Assembly: GCF_005239225.2 (NCBI RefSeq)
Contig: NC_133299.1
Coordinates: 3,414,967-3,478,966, forward strand
Origin: Populus alba
Taxonomy: Eukaryota; Streptophyta; Magnoliopsida; Malpighiales; Salicaceae
DNA length: 64,000 nt
Direction of reading: 5' to 3'
The notes under the pieces were generated by a model. The model was not told the origin of the DNA, did no database searches, and saw only the letters and a list, made by a program, of their open reading frames with translations. Shown piece by piece: positions 11,085 through 23,711 of this stretch. Each line of letters starts with the position of its first letter. The stretch's first letter is position 1. Position numbers and translations under genes: made by a program.

Positions 11085-13226
11085 TGTAATGTTTTGAAAT
11101 AAATGAGTTGGAAAATACAATAAAGCCCTTGAAGGCTTAAAAGTTGGAATAAATGATTTAGGGGTATAGTTGTAATTGGACAAATAGTTGATATATATAA
11201 ATAGGAAGTAAAAAAAAAAAAAAATGTGATCTGAAATATTGGAAGAACAAACCGTAAGAGAAAAAAGAGGAAGAAGAAGAAAAGAAAGGAGAGAAGGAAA
11301 GGAAGGAGAAGAGAAGTAGAGGAAATAAGTAAAAAGGTAAGATTTATAGTTTTAAGTGTATAATATGTTAAATTTCGGTTTTGATTAATTTTAGAGCTTT
11401 GAAGTTTGTATTTTGAGTTAATTGATGAATTAATTTGAAGGTTAGGAGTTGATTATTGTGGGTATTTGATGAATTAGTTGATTTTGAGAGATTGAATTGA
11501 AAGATAATGATTTTGAGTTATGGTTTTGTTTAAATGGTGAAATTGTGTTAGAAATCAAGGGATAACAGTAGGTGATCTGTTGAAATTCTGGGTTTGAGGT
11601 TGAAGATGACGAAAATTCAATTTGGTCCCTCAATTTCCGAAAATTACAGTTTAGTCCCCGAACTTTGGAAAAATTACAAATTTGTCCCTGGAGCATATTC
11701 CGAGATTCTGAACAGAATAACATATGAATTATGGACATAATTACTGTATAGATAAGATAATTTAACACTTTCAATTTAGTCCTCCAATTTGACAAAAAGT
11801 ATAATTTGACCCTAAAAATTTAGTAAAATTCCAGAATGATCCCTGGAGCATAGTGATACATCCTGGACAGAATTGAGGATTAATTAAGGTCAGAATTTCA
11901 GTATATTCATGGATTTATGACAAATTTCAGTTTGGTCCTCCATTTGATAAAAGTTACAATTTGGCCCTAAAAATATGGAAAAATTCCAGATTAGTCCCTA
12001 GCTGTAATATTAGCTTTTGCAGATTAGTTTGATGAATAATTAAGGGTTACTTAGTGAATTATTACCAATTTTATTAGTTGTTTTTATTATGGATTAGATT
12101 TCGGGAAAACCGTTAGATTTTGGGTTTTTGAGAAAATTGACTAGTTAGTTCAAAAACATATAGGGTTACGGAATACACCTTTAGTTAAGTGTATTAAATA
12201 GGTTAAATGTTCTTTCGAGTCGTTCTTGAATATGTCTCCTTTGTATTCAGATAATCCTGATATTCTACCGACGGGACGTCAGTAGGATTTTCTTCAGTGT
12301 CTGCTTTTGGCTTCTATTTGCTTTTGAGTCAGGTGAGTGGATAATTTTTCATATGCATGAGAAATAGTATAAATATTTTATTTGTTAATATGAATTGGAT
12401 CATGCTTCTTGATAATATATATTGATTATTATCCTTGTTATGATAAAGCATGATCAATTATTGAATCTGAATTCTTGATATGAACCAGTATGTATTTTGA
12501 AGTGAATTCTGAATTGATAGCTCCTCATTTGATTGATGTCATGAGTTGAGCTTTGAGATATGAATATGTTTGTTTGATTATGATTATGAACCTATGGTAT
12601 GTCAGTCAGAATACCCATGCTAACAGGGTAGTGTTAGTCTTTGTGCACATCGTATCTGAACCCTAGTTGGTCGGGGGAGACACCAACCTGTGTGGACTGA
12701 TCATCCCACAGTACGGAGCCTCATGCTCATTGCATTTTGATTTTCTGACGAGTTTTACCATATGATATTCTTGTTATGGCCTATTTGATAAACCTTCGTA
12801 TAAGAACTAAAGCCATACTTGTATATATATTTCTCATTGTTATATTACCTCGTATGTGTATATTGAATGTTATCTACTCACTGAGTTGTTGAACTCACCC
12901 TCTCATTATTTATCATTTTCAGGCTTATAGCTTGATAGCAGGTCACTTTTTGTTGAATCTTCCGAACCTGCTTTTTGGTTGTAATTTGTACCTTCCTTTT
13001 ATGTCAAGTTAGTGCTCCAAAACTATGAATATATATATATGAACTCTTGTATTAAGACAATCGAATTATATTATGAAGTTAGTTTGTTGTTTATGCTGCG
13101 TTGAACAACTCTGATTGAGTTTTGAAGGATAAGATTGTATGTAAGTTTGGGTTCGCATAGGTTTGGAACCTTGGAGGGGAACCTTGCCTATGTGCCGGTC
13201 ATGGATCCGGGAATCGGGTCGTGACA
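11085..13226 (+). repeat. gypsy LTR 1 (2142 bp)
   Basis: The LTR begins TGTAATG and ends GTGACA immediately before the primer-binding site. A TATA-like tatatataaata lies at 11192-11203, followed by a long purine-rich (gaagaagaaaagaaagg) leader, consistent with a U3/R promoter. The middle contains several 'ggtccctcaattt' type low-complexity motifs. No protein is encoded. Confidence 0.92.
11192..11203 (+). promoter_or_regulatory. putative TATA box of gypsy LTR 1
   Basis: The sequence tatatataaata lies about 108 bp inside the LTR, upstream of a purine-rich stretch. It is repeated exactly in LTR 2 at 17115-17126. Promoter function is inferred from position. Confidence 0.5.
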
Positions 13227-13230
13227 AACT

Positions 13231-13242
13231 TGGTATCAGAGC
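13231..13242 (+). other. primer-binding site (initiator tRNA-Met), gypsy copy 1
   Basis: The sequence tggtatcagagc, complementary to the 3' end of plant initiator tRNA-Met, lies four bases after the LTR end. Confidence 0.9.
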
Positions 13243-13448
13243 TTTAGGTTAAAGAAACAATAATATAATTAATTTCATAATAAGTGGAGCATTAGGATCC
13301 GTATTGTCTTGTTTGTTGTTTTTGAAATTTTAAATTCTCATCAAGTATGTCTTCTTCCTTGTGATAGATATGCTTTCCTATAATTCTGAGATAATTATCA
13401 TGCTATTGTTCCAGCATGACTTAAGTGCTCTCACTTTTATTTTAGGAA

Positions 13449-13529
13449 ATGCCGAGGAATAGACGAACAACTGATACTCTTAGAGTAAATGACAATAAAG
13501 ATGATGTCCCTATTGTGTGTAAGGTATAA
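13449..13529 (+). pseudogene. residual gag N-terminus, 26 aa, gypsy copy 1
   Basis: An ATG about 200 bases after the primer-binding site opens a frame starting [19 protein letters not shown] and stopping at TAA 13527-13529. Intact elements of this class carry several hundred gag codons here, including a CCHC zinc knuckle; none are present. The next recognisable protein sequence is protease, only about 30 bases later. Most of gag has therefore been deleted, and the same deletion is present in copy 2. Confidence 0.7.
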
Positions 13530-13532
13530 GAG

Positions 13533-16500
13533 GTGGGCAGTACATCTGCACCTCAACATATTCTTATTGTTTGCTCCTTTAAATCAAAAATATTATTTAA
13601 TACGAGAGTAACTCATTCGTTTGTGTCCCCATATTTTGCCATGAGGTTAGATAAACAACCAACCTTGTTAAAATCCCCCATTTCAGTCTCCACTCCCTTA
13701 GATGAGTTAATATTAGTAAAGTATGTGTACCTGGATTGTGAAATAGAGATTGAAGATAAGATCTTTATGGGAGACTTAAATGTCTTAGATATGGTTGATT
13801 TTGATGTGATTTTAGGAATGGATTGGTTGGCGAAGCATAGGGCTTCAGTAAATTGTTGGGGTAAGAAAATAATGTTTGATCTAGATCAAGAAGTTGGGTT
13901 GGTATTTCAAGGAGATAAGATTGGGTCTCCATCAATTATGTTGTTGGCTATCTCGAGGAAAATGGCCCGAAAAGGGGTACAGTGCTACCTAGCATATATT
14001 GTGGATGTAGAGAAAGAAGTTCCCCAATTAGAGGAAGTCCCTATAGTAAGAGAGTTTATCGATGTATTTCCCGATGACTTACCTGGATTGCCTCCGTATA
14101 GGGAGATTGAGTTTTGTATTGATTTGGTTCCGGGTACCGAACCAATATCAATGGCACCATATAGAATGGCGCCAGCAGAATTGAGGGAGTTAAAGGAGCA
14201 GTTGCAGGATTTGTTGGATAAAAAGTTCATCCGACCAAGTGTGTCCCCTTGGGAAGCCCCGGTGTTGTTTGTGAAGAAGAAAGATGGGTCATTGAGGTTG
14301 TGTATAGATTATAGGCAACTGAATCGGGTGACAATTCAAAATAGATACCCACTCCCTCGTATAGATGATTTGTTTGATCAGTTACAGGGAGCTCAATTCT
14401 TTTCTAAGATCGATCTTCGATCTGGGTATCATCAGTTGAGGATTAGGGAGGCAGACATTTCAAAGACAGCTTTTAGAACTCGGTATGGTCATTATGAGTT
14501 TTAGTGATGTCTTTTGGGTTGACGAATGCACCAGCAGCTTTTATGGACTTGATGAATAGAGTGTTTGGCCAATTTATTGATCGATTTGTGATAGTTTTTA
14601 TTGATGATATTTTGGTGTATTCGAGGTCTAGAGAGGAGCATGAGCAGCATTTGAGAATGGTGCTTCAAACTCTACGAGATCATCAGTTGTATGGCAAGTT
14701 CTTAAAGAGTGAGTTTTGGTTGGAGAGTGTAGCATTTCTTGGGCATGTAGTGTCAAGGAATGGGATTGAGGTTGATCCTCAAAAGATTGAGGCAGTTAAG
14801 CAGTGGCTTAGGCCTACTTCGGCGACAGAGATTAGAAGTTTCTTAGGTTTGGCCGGCTACTATCGAAGGTTTGTGGAGAACTTTTCTCGAATTTCTGCAC
14901 CATTGACTAAGTTAACGCAGAAAAATGTTAAGTTTCAGTGGTCTGAAGCTTGTGAGAAAAGTTTCTTAGAGTTGAAAGAAAGATTGACTACAGCGCCTAT
15001 TCTAGCAGTACCATCAGGTTCTGGTGGTTACACAGTGTATTGTGATGCTTCGAGAGTGGGGTTAGGATGTGTTCTAATGCAACATGGCAAGGTTATTGCC
15101 TATGCTTCACGGCAGCTGAAGAAGCATGAACAAAACTATCCTACACATGATTTAGAGATGGCGGCTGTAATTTTTACTTTGAAGATTTGGAGGCACTACT
15201 TGTATGGTGAAACTTGTGAGATCTTTACAGATCACAAGAGTTTGAAATACATCTTTCAGCAGAGGGATCTAAACCTGAGGCAGAGAAGATGGATGGAACT
15301 ACTGAAAGATTATGATTGTACCATACAGTACCACCCGGGTAGGGCAAATGTAGTTGCCGATGCTTTGAGTAGAAAGTCATCAGGGGGCTTAGCTCATATT
15401 CAGGAAGTACGAAGACCTCTAATTAGGGAGTTGCATGAGTTAGTGGATGAAGGAGTCAGATTTGATCTTAGTGAAGCTGGAGCAATGATTGCTCATTTTC
15501 AGGTTAAGTCAGATTTGTTTGATAAGATAAAAGCAGCTCAGAAGAAAGATGATTCACTACTCAGGATTAGAAATGAGGTTGAGCAGGGTAAGGCTGCAGG
15601 TTTTGTGATTGGTGATGATGATGTGCTGAGATATAGGGATAGGCTTTGTGTACCTGATGTTGATGATCTGAGGAGAGAATTGATGATAGAGGCACATCAG
15701 ACAGTTTACACAATGCATCCAGGTTCCACCAAGATGTATAAAGATCTTAAGGTGTGTTATTGGTGGAATAGGATGAAGGCTGATGTAGCAGATTTTGTCT
15801 CTAGGTGTTTGACCTGTCAGAGGGTAAAGGGTGAACACCAGAAACCTCCTGGATTGTTTGCAACCATTGTTGATTCCAGAATGGAAGTGGGAGAGGATCA
15901 CAATGGACTTTGTGACAGGATTGCCTAGAAGTCAGGAGGGTTATGATTCGATATGGGTGATTGTTGACAGATTGACAAAATCAGCCCATTTTCTGCCAGT
16001 TAAGATTACTTATGGATATGCAAAGTTGGCGGAATTGTTTATTAGTGAGATTGTACGGTTGCATGGAGTGCCAATCTCGATAGTGTCTGATAGAGGTCCA
16101 CAGTTTACATCGCGGTTTTGGGTGAAATTTCAAGAAGCTATGGGTACTAAGGTGCATTTGAGTACAGCTTTCCACCCTCAGACAGATGGTCAGTCTGAGA
16201 GGACTATTCAGACCTTGGAGGATATGTTAAGGGCTTGTGTTATGGATTTTGGAGTTGGTTGGAGTAAGTTCCTACCATTAGTGGAATTTGCGTACAACAA
16301 CAGTTATCAGGCTAGCATAGAAATGGCACCTTATGAGGCTTTGTATGGTCGGAAGTGTAGATCACCGGTTTGTTGGTTTAAGGTTGGTGAGAAGAAGCTA
16401 ATGGGACCAGAGTTGATTCAGATTACCTCAGAGAAGATTGAGGTAATTAGAAAGAAGCTTCAAACAGCTCAGATTAGACAGAAAAGTTACGCGGATAGAA

Positions 16501-17012
16501 GAAGGCGTGACTTAGAGTTTTCAGTGGGTGATTGTGTGTTCTTAAAAGTATCACCTACAAAAGGAGTATTCAGGTTTGGGAAGAAAGGCAAGTTGAGTCC
16601 TCGATTCATTGGACCGTATGAGATTCTGGAGAGAGTTGGGGTAGTTGCTTATAGGTTAGCATTACCACCAAACTTGTCTGTTATTCATCCGGTATTTCAT
16701 GTTTCCATGTTAAGGAAATATATGTCAGATCCATCACATGTATTAGAGGTTCATCTCATTGACTTGAGGGATGATATGGTTTATGAGGTGCAACCGGAAG
16801 CTATAGTCGACCGACAAGTGAGGAAGCTTAGGTCAAAGGACCTAGCTTCAGTGAAAGTGAAATGGAAAGGCCATTCACGTGAGGAAGCGACATGGGAGCT
16901 CGAGGATAAGATGCGCGAGGAGTATCCTCATCTTTTCGATAATCTTGGTAAATATTCAATCTTTTCTATTAAGTTTCGAGGACGAAACTTTTATAAGGTG
17001 GGGAGATTGTAA
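13533..17012 (+). pseudogene. gypsy copy 1 pol (PR-RT-RNaseH-INT-chromodomain), frameshifted
   Basis: Domains in order are: protease-like ([10 protein letters not shown], then [11 protein letters not shown]), reverse transcriptase ([22 protein letters not shown]), RNase H ([29 protein letters not shown]), integrase zinc-binding region ([13 protein letters not shown]) and catalytic core ([30 protein letters not shown]), and a C-terminal chromodomain (VKWKGHSREEATWELE). The protease active-site triad reads N-T-R where D-T/S-G is expected. The frame breaks at T-runs near 14499-14502 and 15857-15859. Copy 2 is intact at both places but broken elsewhere. The terminal frame overlaps the purine tract and stops inside the first bases of the LTR. 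It cannot be translated as one protein. Confidence 0.92.
16995..17006 (+). other. polypurine tract, gypsy copy 1
   Basis: The sequence aaggtggggaga, one base before the second LTR, fits the plus-strand primer of an LTR retrotransposon. Confidence 0.75.
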
Positions 17013-19152
17013 TGTTTTGAAATAAATGAGTTGGAAAATACAATAAAGCCCTTGAAGGCTTAAAAGTTGGAATAAATGATTTAGGGGTATAGTTGTAATT
17101 GGACAAATAGTTGATATATATAAATAGGAAGTAAAAAAAAAAAAAAAATGTGATCTGAAATATTGGAAGAACAAACCGTAAGAGAGAAAAGAGGAAGAAG
17201 AAGAAAAGAAAGGAGAGAAGGAAAGGAAGGAGAAGAGAAGTAGAGGAAATAAGTAAAAAGGTAAGATTTATAGTTTTAAGTGTATAATATGTTAAATTTC
17301 GGTTTTGATTAATTTTAGAGCTTTGAAGTTTGTATTTTGAGTTAATTGATGAATTAATTTGAAGGTTAGGAGTTGATTATTGTGGGTATTTGATGAATTA
17401 GTTGATTTTGAGAGATTGAATTGAAAGATAATGATTTTGAGTTATGGTTTTGTTTAAATGGTGAAATTGTGTTAGAAATCAAGGGATAACAGTAGGTGAT
17501 CTGTTGAAATTCTGGGTTTGAGGTTGAAGATGACGAAAATTCAATTTGGTCCCTCAATTTCCGAAAATTACAGTTTAGTCCCCGAACTTTGGAAAAATTA
17601 CAAATTTGTCCCTGGAGCATATTCCGAGATTCTGAACAGAATAACATATGAATTATGGACATAATTACTGTATAGATAAGATAATTTAACACTTTCAATT
17701 TAGTCCTCCAATTTGACAAAAAGTATAAATTTGACCCTAAAAAATTTAGTAAAATTCCAGAATGATCCCTGGAGCATAGTGATACATCCTGGACAGAATT
17801 GAGGATTAATTAAGGTCAGAATTTCAGTATATTCATGGATTTATGACAAATTTCAGTTTGGTCCTCCATTTGATAAAAGTTACAATTTGGCCCTAAAAAT
17901 ATGGAAAAATTCCAGATTAGTCCCTAGCTGTAATATTAGCTTTTGCAGATTAGTTTGATGAATAATTAAGGGTTACTTAGTGAATTATTACCAATTTTAT
18001 TAGTTGTTTTTATTATGGATTAGATTTCGGGAAAAACCGTTAGATTTTGGGTTTTTGAGAAAATTGACTAGTTAGTTCAAAAACATATAGGGTTACGGAA
18101 TACACCTTTAGTTAAGTGTATTAAATAGGTTAAATGTTCTTTCGAGTCGTTCTTGAATATGTCTCCTTTATATTCAGATAATCCTGATATTCTACCGACG
18201 GGACGTCAGTAGGATTTTCTTCAGTGTCTGCTTTTGGCTTCTATTTGCTTTTGAGTCAGGTGAGTGGATAATTTTTCATATGCATGAGAAATAGTATAAA
18301 TATTTTATTTGTTAATATGAATTGGATCATGCTTCTTGATAATATATATTGATTATTATCCTTGTTATGATAAAGCATGATCAATTATTGAATCTGAATT
18401 CTTGATATGAACCAGTATGTATTTTGAAGTGAATTCTGAATTGATAGCTCCTCATTTGATTGATGTCATGAGTTGAGCTTTGAGATATGAATATGTTTGT
18501 TTGATTATGATTATGAACCTATGGTATGTCAGTCAGAATACCCATGCTAACAGGGTAGTGTTAGTCTTTGTGCACATCGTATCTGAACCCTAGTTGGTCG
18601 GGGGAGACACCAACCTGTGTGGACTGATCATCCCACAGTACGGAGCCTCATGCTCATTGCATTTTGATTTTCTGACGAGTTTTACCATATGATATTCTTG
18701 TTATGGCCTATTTGATAAACCTTCGTATAAGAACTAAAGCCATACTTGTATATATATTTCTCATTGTTATATTACCTCGTATGTGTATATTGAATGTTAT
18801 CTACTCACTGAGTTGTTGAACTCACCCTCTCATTATTTATCATTTTCAGGCTTATAGCTTGATAGCAGGTCACTTTTGTTGAATCTTCCGAACCTGCTTT
18901 TTGGTTGTAATTTGTACCTTCCTTTTATGTCAAGTTAGTGCTCCAAAACTATGAATATATATATATGAACTCTTGTATTAAGACAATCGAATTATATTAT
19001 GAAGTTAGTTTGTTGTTTATGCTGCGTTGAACAACTCTGATTGAGTTTTGAAGGATAAGATTGTATGTAAGTTTGGGTTCGCATAGGTTTGGAACCTTGG
19101 AGGGGAACCTTGCCTATGTGCCGGTCATGGATCCGGGAATCGGGTCGTGACA
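17008..19152 (+). repeat. gypsy LTR 2 (2145 bp), shared by both copies
   Basis: It has the same ends (TGTAATG...GTGACA) and the same TATA-like motif (17115-17126) as LTR 1. It differs by about two substitutions and several one-base changes in homopolymers. It is followed directly by another primer-binding site and internal region instead of host flank. It therefore acts as the 3' LTR of copy 1 and the 5' LTR of copy 2. Confidence 0.92.
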
Positions 19153-19156
19153 AACT

Positions 19157-19168
19157 TGGTATCAGAGC
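19157..19168 (+). other. primer-binding site, gypsy copy 2
   Basis: The sequence tggtatcagagc recurs four bases after the shared LTR. Confidence 0.9.
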
Positions 19169-19374
19169 TTTAGGTTAAAGAAACAATAATATAATTAATT
19201 TCATAATAAGTGGAGCATTAGGATCCGTATTGTCTTGTTTGTTGTTTTTGAAATTTTAAATTCTCATCAAGTATGTCTTCTTCCTTGTGATAGATATGCT
19301 TTCCTATAATTCTGAGATAATTATCATGCTATTGTTCCAGCATGACTTAAGTGCTCTCACTTTTATTTTAGGAA

Positions 19375-19455
19375 ATGCCGAGGAATAGACGAACAACTGA
19401 TACTCTTAGAGTAAATGACAATAAAGATGATGTCCCTATTGTGTGTAAGGTATAA
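19375..19455 (+). pseudogene. residual gag N-terminus, gypsy copy 2
   Basis: The same 26-codon frame and TAA as in copy 1, so the gag deletion is older than the duplication of the element. Just downstream there is one more G than in copy 1 (gtgggg versus gtggg). Confidence 0.7.
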
Positions 19456-19459
19456 GAGG

Positions 19460-22400
19460 TGGGGCAGTACATCTGCACCTCAACATATTCTTATTGTTTG
19501 CTCCTTTAAATCAAAAATATTATTTAATACGAGAGTAACTCATTCGTTTGTGTCCCCATATTTTGCCATGAGGTTAGATAAACAACCAACCTTGTTAAAA
19601 TCCCCCATTTCAGTCTCCACTCCCTTAGATGAGTTAATATTAGTAAAGTATGTGTACCTGGATTGTGAAATAGAGATTGAAGATAAGATCTTTATGGGAG
19701 ACTTAAATATCTTAGATATGGTTGATTTTGATGTGATTTTAGGAATGGATTGGTTGGCGAAGCATAGGGCTTCAGTAAATTGTTGGGGTAAGAAAATAAT
19801 GTTTGATCTAGATCAAGAAGTTGGGTTGGTATTTCAAGGAGATAAGATTGGGTCTCCATCAATTATGTTGTTGGCTATCTCGAGGAAAATGGCCCGAAAA
19901 GGGGTACAGTGCTACCTAGCATATATTGTGGATGTAGAGAAAGAAGTTCCCCAATTAGAGGAAGTCCCTATAGTAAGAGAGTTTATCGATGTATTTCCCG
20001 ATGACTTACCTGGATTGCCTCCGTATAGGGAGATTGAGTTTTGTATTGATTTGGTTCCGGGTACCGAACCAATATCAATGGCACCATATAGAATGGCGCC
20101 AGCAGAATTGAGGGAGTTAAAGGAGCAGTTGCAGGATTTGTTGGATAAAAAGTTCATCCGACCAAGTGTGTCCCCTTGGGAAGCCCCGGTGTTGTTTGTG
20201 AAGAAGAAAGATGGGTCATTGAGGTTGTGTATAGATTATAGGCAACTGAATCGGGTGACAATTCAAAATAGATACCCACTCCCTCGTATAGATGATTTGT
20301 TTGATCAGTTACAGGGAGCTCAATTCTTTTCTAAGATCGATCTTCGATCTGGGTATCATCAGTTGAGGATTAGGGAGGCAGACATTTCAAAGACAGCTTT
20401 TAGAACTCGGTATGGTCATTATGAGTTTTTAGTGATGTCTTTTGGGTTGACGAATGCACCAGCAGCTTTTATGGACTTGATGAATAGAGTGTTTGGCCAA
20501 TTTATTGATCGATTTGTGATAGTTTTTATTGATGATATTTTGGTGTATTCGAGGTCTAGAGAGGAGCATGAGCAGCATTTGAGAATGGTGCTTCAAACTC
20601 TACGAGATCATCAGTTGTATGGCAAGTTCTTAAAGAGTGAGTTTTGGTTGGAGAGTGTAGCATTTCTTGGGCATGTAGTGTCAAGGAATGGGATTGAGGT
20701 TGATCCTCAAAAGATTGAGGCAGTTAAGCAGTGGCTTAGGCCTACTTCGGCGACAGAGATTAGAAGTTTCTTAGGTTTGGCCGGCTACTATCGAAGGTTT
20801 GTGGAGAACTTTTCTCGAATTTCTGCACCATTGACTAAGTTAACGCAGAAAAATGTTAAGTTTCAGTGGTCTGAAGCTTGTGAGAAAAGTTTCTTAGAGT
20901 TGAAAGAAAGATTGACTACAGCGCCTATTCTAGCAGTACCATCAGGTTCTGGTGGTTACACAGTGTATTGTGATGCTTCGAGAGTGGGGTTAGGATGTGT
21001 TCTAATGCAACATGGCAAGGTTATTGCCTATGCTTCACGGCAGCTGAAGAAGCATGAACAAAAACTATCCTACACATGATTTAGAGATGGCGGCTGTAAT
21101 TTTTACTTTGAAGATTTGGAGGCACTACTTGTATGGTGAAACTTGTGAGATCTTTACAGATCACAAGAGTTTGAAATACATCTTTCAGCAGAGGGATCTA
21201 AACCTGAGGCAGAGAAGATGGATGGAACTACTGAAAGATTATGATTGTACCATACAGTACCACCCGGGTAGGGCAAATGTAGTTGCCGATGCTTTGAGTA
21301 GAAAGTCATCAGGGGGCTTAGCTCATATTCAGGAAGTACGAAGACCTCTAATTAGGGAGTTGCATGAGTTAGTGGATGAAGGAGTCAGATTTGATCTTAG
21401 TGAAGCTGGAGCAATGATTGCTCATTTTCAGGTTAAGTCAGATTTGTTTGATAAGATAAAAGCAGCTCAGAAGAAAGATGATTCACTACTCAGGATTAGA
21501 AATGAGGTTGAGCAGGGTAAGGCTGCAGGTTTTGTGATTGGTGATGATGATGTGCTGAGATATAGGGATAGGCTTTGTGTACCTGATGTTGATGATCTGA
21601 GGAGAGAATTGATGATAGAGGCACATCAGACAGTTTACACAATGCATCCAGGTTCCACCAAGATGTATAAAGATCTTAAGGTGTGTTATTGGTGGAATAG
21701 GATGAAGGCTGATGTAGCAGATTTTGTCTCTAGGTGTTTGACCTGTCAGAGGGTAAAGGGTGAACACCAGAAACCTCCTGGATTGTTGCAACCATTGTTG
21801 ATTCCAGAATGGAAGTGGGAGAGGATCACAATGGACTTTGTGACAGGATTGCCTAGAAGTCAGGAGGGTTATGATTCGATATGGGTGATTGTTGACAGAT
21901 TGACAAAATCAGCCCATTTTCTGCCAGTTAAGATTACTTATGGATATGCAAAGTTGGCGGAATTGTTTATTAGTGAGATTGTACGGTTGCATGGAGTGCC
22001 AATCTCGATAGTGTCTGATAGAGGTCCACAGTTTACATCGCGGTTTTGGGTGAAATTTCAAGAAGCTATGGGTACTAAGGTGCATTTGAGTACAGCTTTC
22101 CACCCTCAGACAGATGGTCAGTCTGAGAGGACTATTCAGACCTTGGAGGATATGTTAAGGGCTTGTGTTATGGATTTTGGAGTTGGTTGGAGTAAGTTCC
22201 TACCATTAGTGGAATTTGCGTACAACAACAGTTATCAGGCTAGCATAGAAATGGCACCTTATGAGGCTTTGTATGGTCGGAAGTGTAGATCACCGGTTTG
22301 TTGGTTTAAGGTTGGTGAGAAGAAGCTAATGGGACCAGAGTTGATTCAGATTACCTCAGAGAAGATTGAGGTAATTAGAAAGAAGCTTCAAACAGCTCAG

Positions 22401-22721
22401 ATTAGACAGAAAAGTTACGCGGATAGAAGAAGGCGTGACTTAGAGTTTTCAGTGGGTGATTGTGTGTTCTTAAAAGTATCACCTACAAAAGGAGTATTCA
22501 GGTTTGGGAAGAAAGGCAAGTTGAGTCCTCGATTCATTGGACCGTATGAGATTCTGGAGAGAGTTGGGGTAGTTGCTTATAGGTTAGCATTACCACCAAA
22601 CTTGTCTGTTATTCATCCGGTATTTCATGTTTCCATGTTAAGGAAATATATGTCAGATCCATCACATGTATTAGAGGTTCATCTCATTGACTTGAGGGAT
22701 GATATGGTTTATGAGGTGCAA
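19460..22721 (+). pseudogene. gypsy copy 2 pol, frameshifted and lacking the chromodomain
   Basis: The domain order matches copy 1 up to the end of the integrase: protease relic, RT with FIDDILVYS, RNase H, zinc-binding region and integrase core. The same N-T-R replaces the protease catalytic triad. A run of five A at 21060-21064 (four in copy 1) shifts the frame within RNase H, splitting pol into two overlapping frames (19415-21079 and 21054 onwards). The frame then runs across the truncation point into unrelated sequence, ending at TGA 22779-22781. Confidence 0.92.
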
Positions 22722-22722
22722 A

Positions 22723-22860
22723 GTTCCTCCTCGCCCGTTAGTGCCTTTCCCCATCCGACCACCTGGGGTGCAAAGTGGTGAGATGAGGACTAGTGACTCG
22801 GATTTTGCAATATCAATTACGTCCCACTGGAACTATCCTGGGGTCAACTGGAGGTTATGA
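22723..22860 (+). other. possible coding remnant at the gypsy truncation junction
   Basis: Immediately after the break there is an open frame of 45 codons, P- and S/D-rich ([17 protein letters not shown], then MRTSDSDFA), ending at TGA 22858-22860. Its base composition is more gene-like than its surroundings. I do not recognise it. It could be the last exon of a gene destroyed by the rearrangement, or chance. Confidence 0.2.
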
Positions 22861-23711
22861 AGTTTCAGAAGCTATTCAGAGAAAACAAGTAAACAGCTAG
22901 TCAATAAACATAATTATCAAAGCTATTTGTCGTATTGGGCTGGAGACAATTTTCTAGACACTTTTAATGAATAATGTTAATCTTTTGAGAAAAGTCTGTC
23001 ATGAATTCACGTGATTTAATTGCCTGTAATTTTGAATAGTTATATAATGCGCACCGGTGTGGATTGATGAGAATTTATAGACTGATCTAAAATGTTTTTA
23101 ATGCCTGGCATAATTTTATCCATGTCTGATAATTATTACGATTTGTCAGTACTTAACCTTGATCTTAAGTAAGAATATAGCTTCCACTCTAAACTTCAGG
23201 GCAACTACAATTGACGACTATAAAGCTTCAGAATGCCATGGAAAGCTATGTTAGGAGCAGCAGCAAAGAAGAAAACAGCATTTAAATACAAGAATCATCA
23301 TCAGGATAACAAAAATAACAACCTCTCAATAGCATCCATGCAGAGACGGCAGGGGACATGATTCTGCCTCTAAAATTAGGATTAGAATCCTCATTACATG
23401 CATAAATATACCTATACTTGATAACATATCAAGAAACACTCTCATACTTCTTGAAGCAAAAAACAAAACCGCAGCATAAAATCCAACATGACATTGAATT
23501 TGTCAAGTTGTTACCATCCTATTATGTTTACTACCAGTATATGCTTCGATACACAACAAATAAAACAATAGGGAGACAAACCACCTAAGTTGTTGTATTA
23601 TATACTTCACACTTGCAAAACTTTATGCCCCCATTCAACCAAAGCACGCAGGCAATCCACGGGGATTCTTGGAGTTCCACTGCCTTGAACAGTCTCTCCC
23701 AGAAGTAGCTG
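22861..23711. other. spacer with the 3' UTR of the minus-strand gene
   Basis: AT-rich unique sequence. The part nearest 23711 is probably the 3' UTR of the following minus-strand gene. No other gene is visible. Confidence 0.4.

Larger units (their letters stand above)
11085..19152 (+). mobile_element. Ty3/gypsy chromovirus, copy 1, with both LTRs
   Basis: This element has a 5' LTR (11085-13226), a tRNA-Met primer-binding site (13231-13242), a defective internal region and a second LTR (17008-19152) preceded by a purine tract. Integrase followed by a chromodomain and LTRs of about 2.1 kb suggest the Tekay/Del lineage (inference). It sits in the PRP4 pseudogene. The candidate 5-bp target site ataaa is at 11080-11084, but the right flank needed to check it is replaced by a second internal region. 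The two LTRs show only about two substitutions and a few homopolymer length differences by eye, so the structure is young or recently duplicated. Confidence 0.9.
19153..22721 (+). mobile_element. gypsy copy 2, internal region only, 3'-truncated
   Basis: This second internal region is nearly identical to copy 1 and directly abuts the shared LTR. Identity to copy 1 stops after gaggtgcaa (copy 1 position 16793). The chromodomain, polypurine tract and third LTR are missing, and unrelated sequence follows at 22722. Confidence 0.9.

Noticed and set aside
13985..14230. Minus-strand frames inside the gypsy and copia coding regions
   Set aside because: Antisense shadows of reverse transcriptase and protease; identical shadows occur in the duplicate copies.
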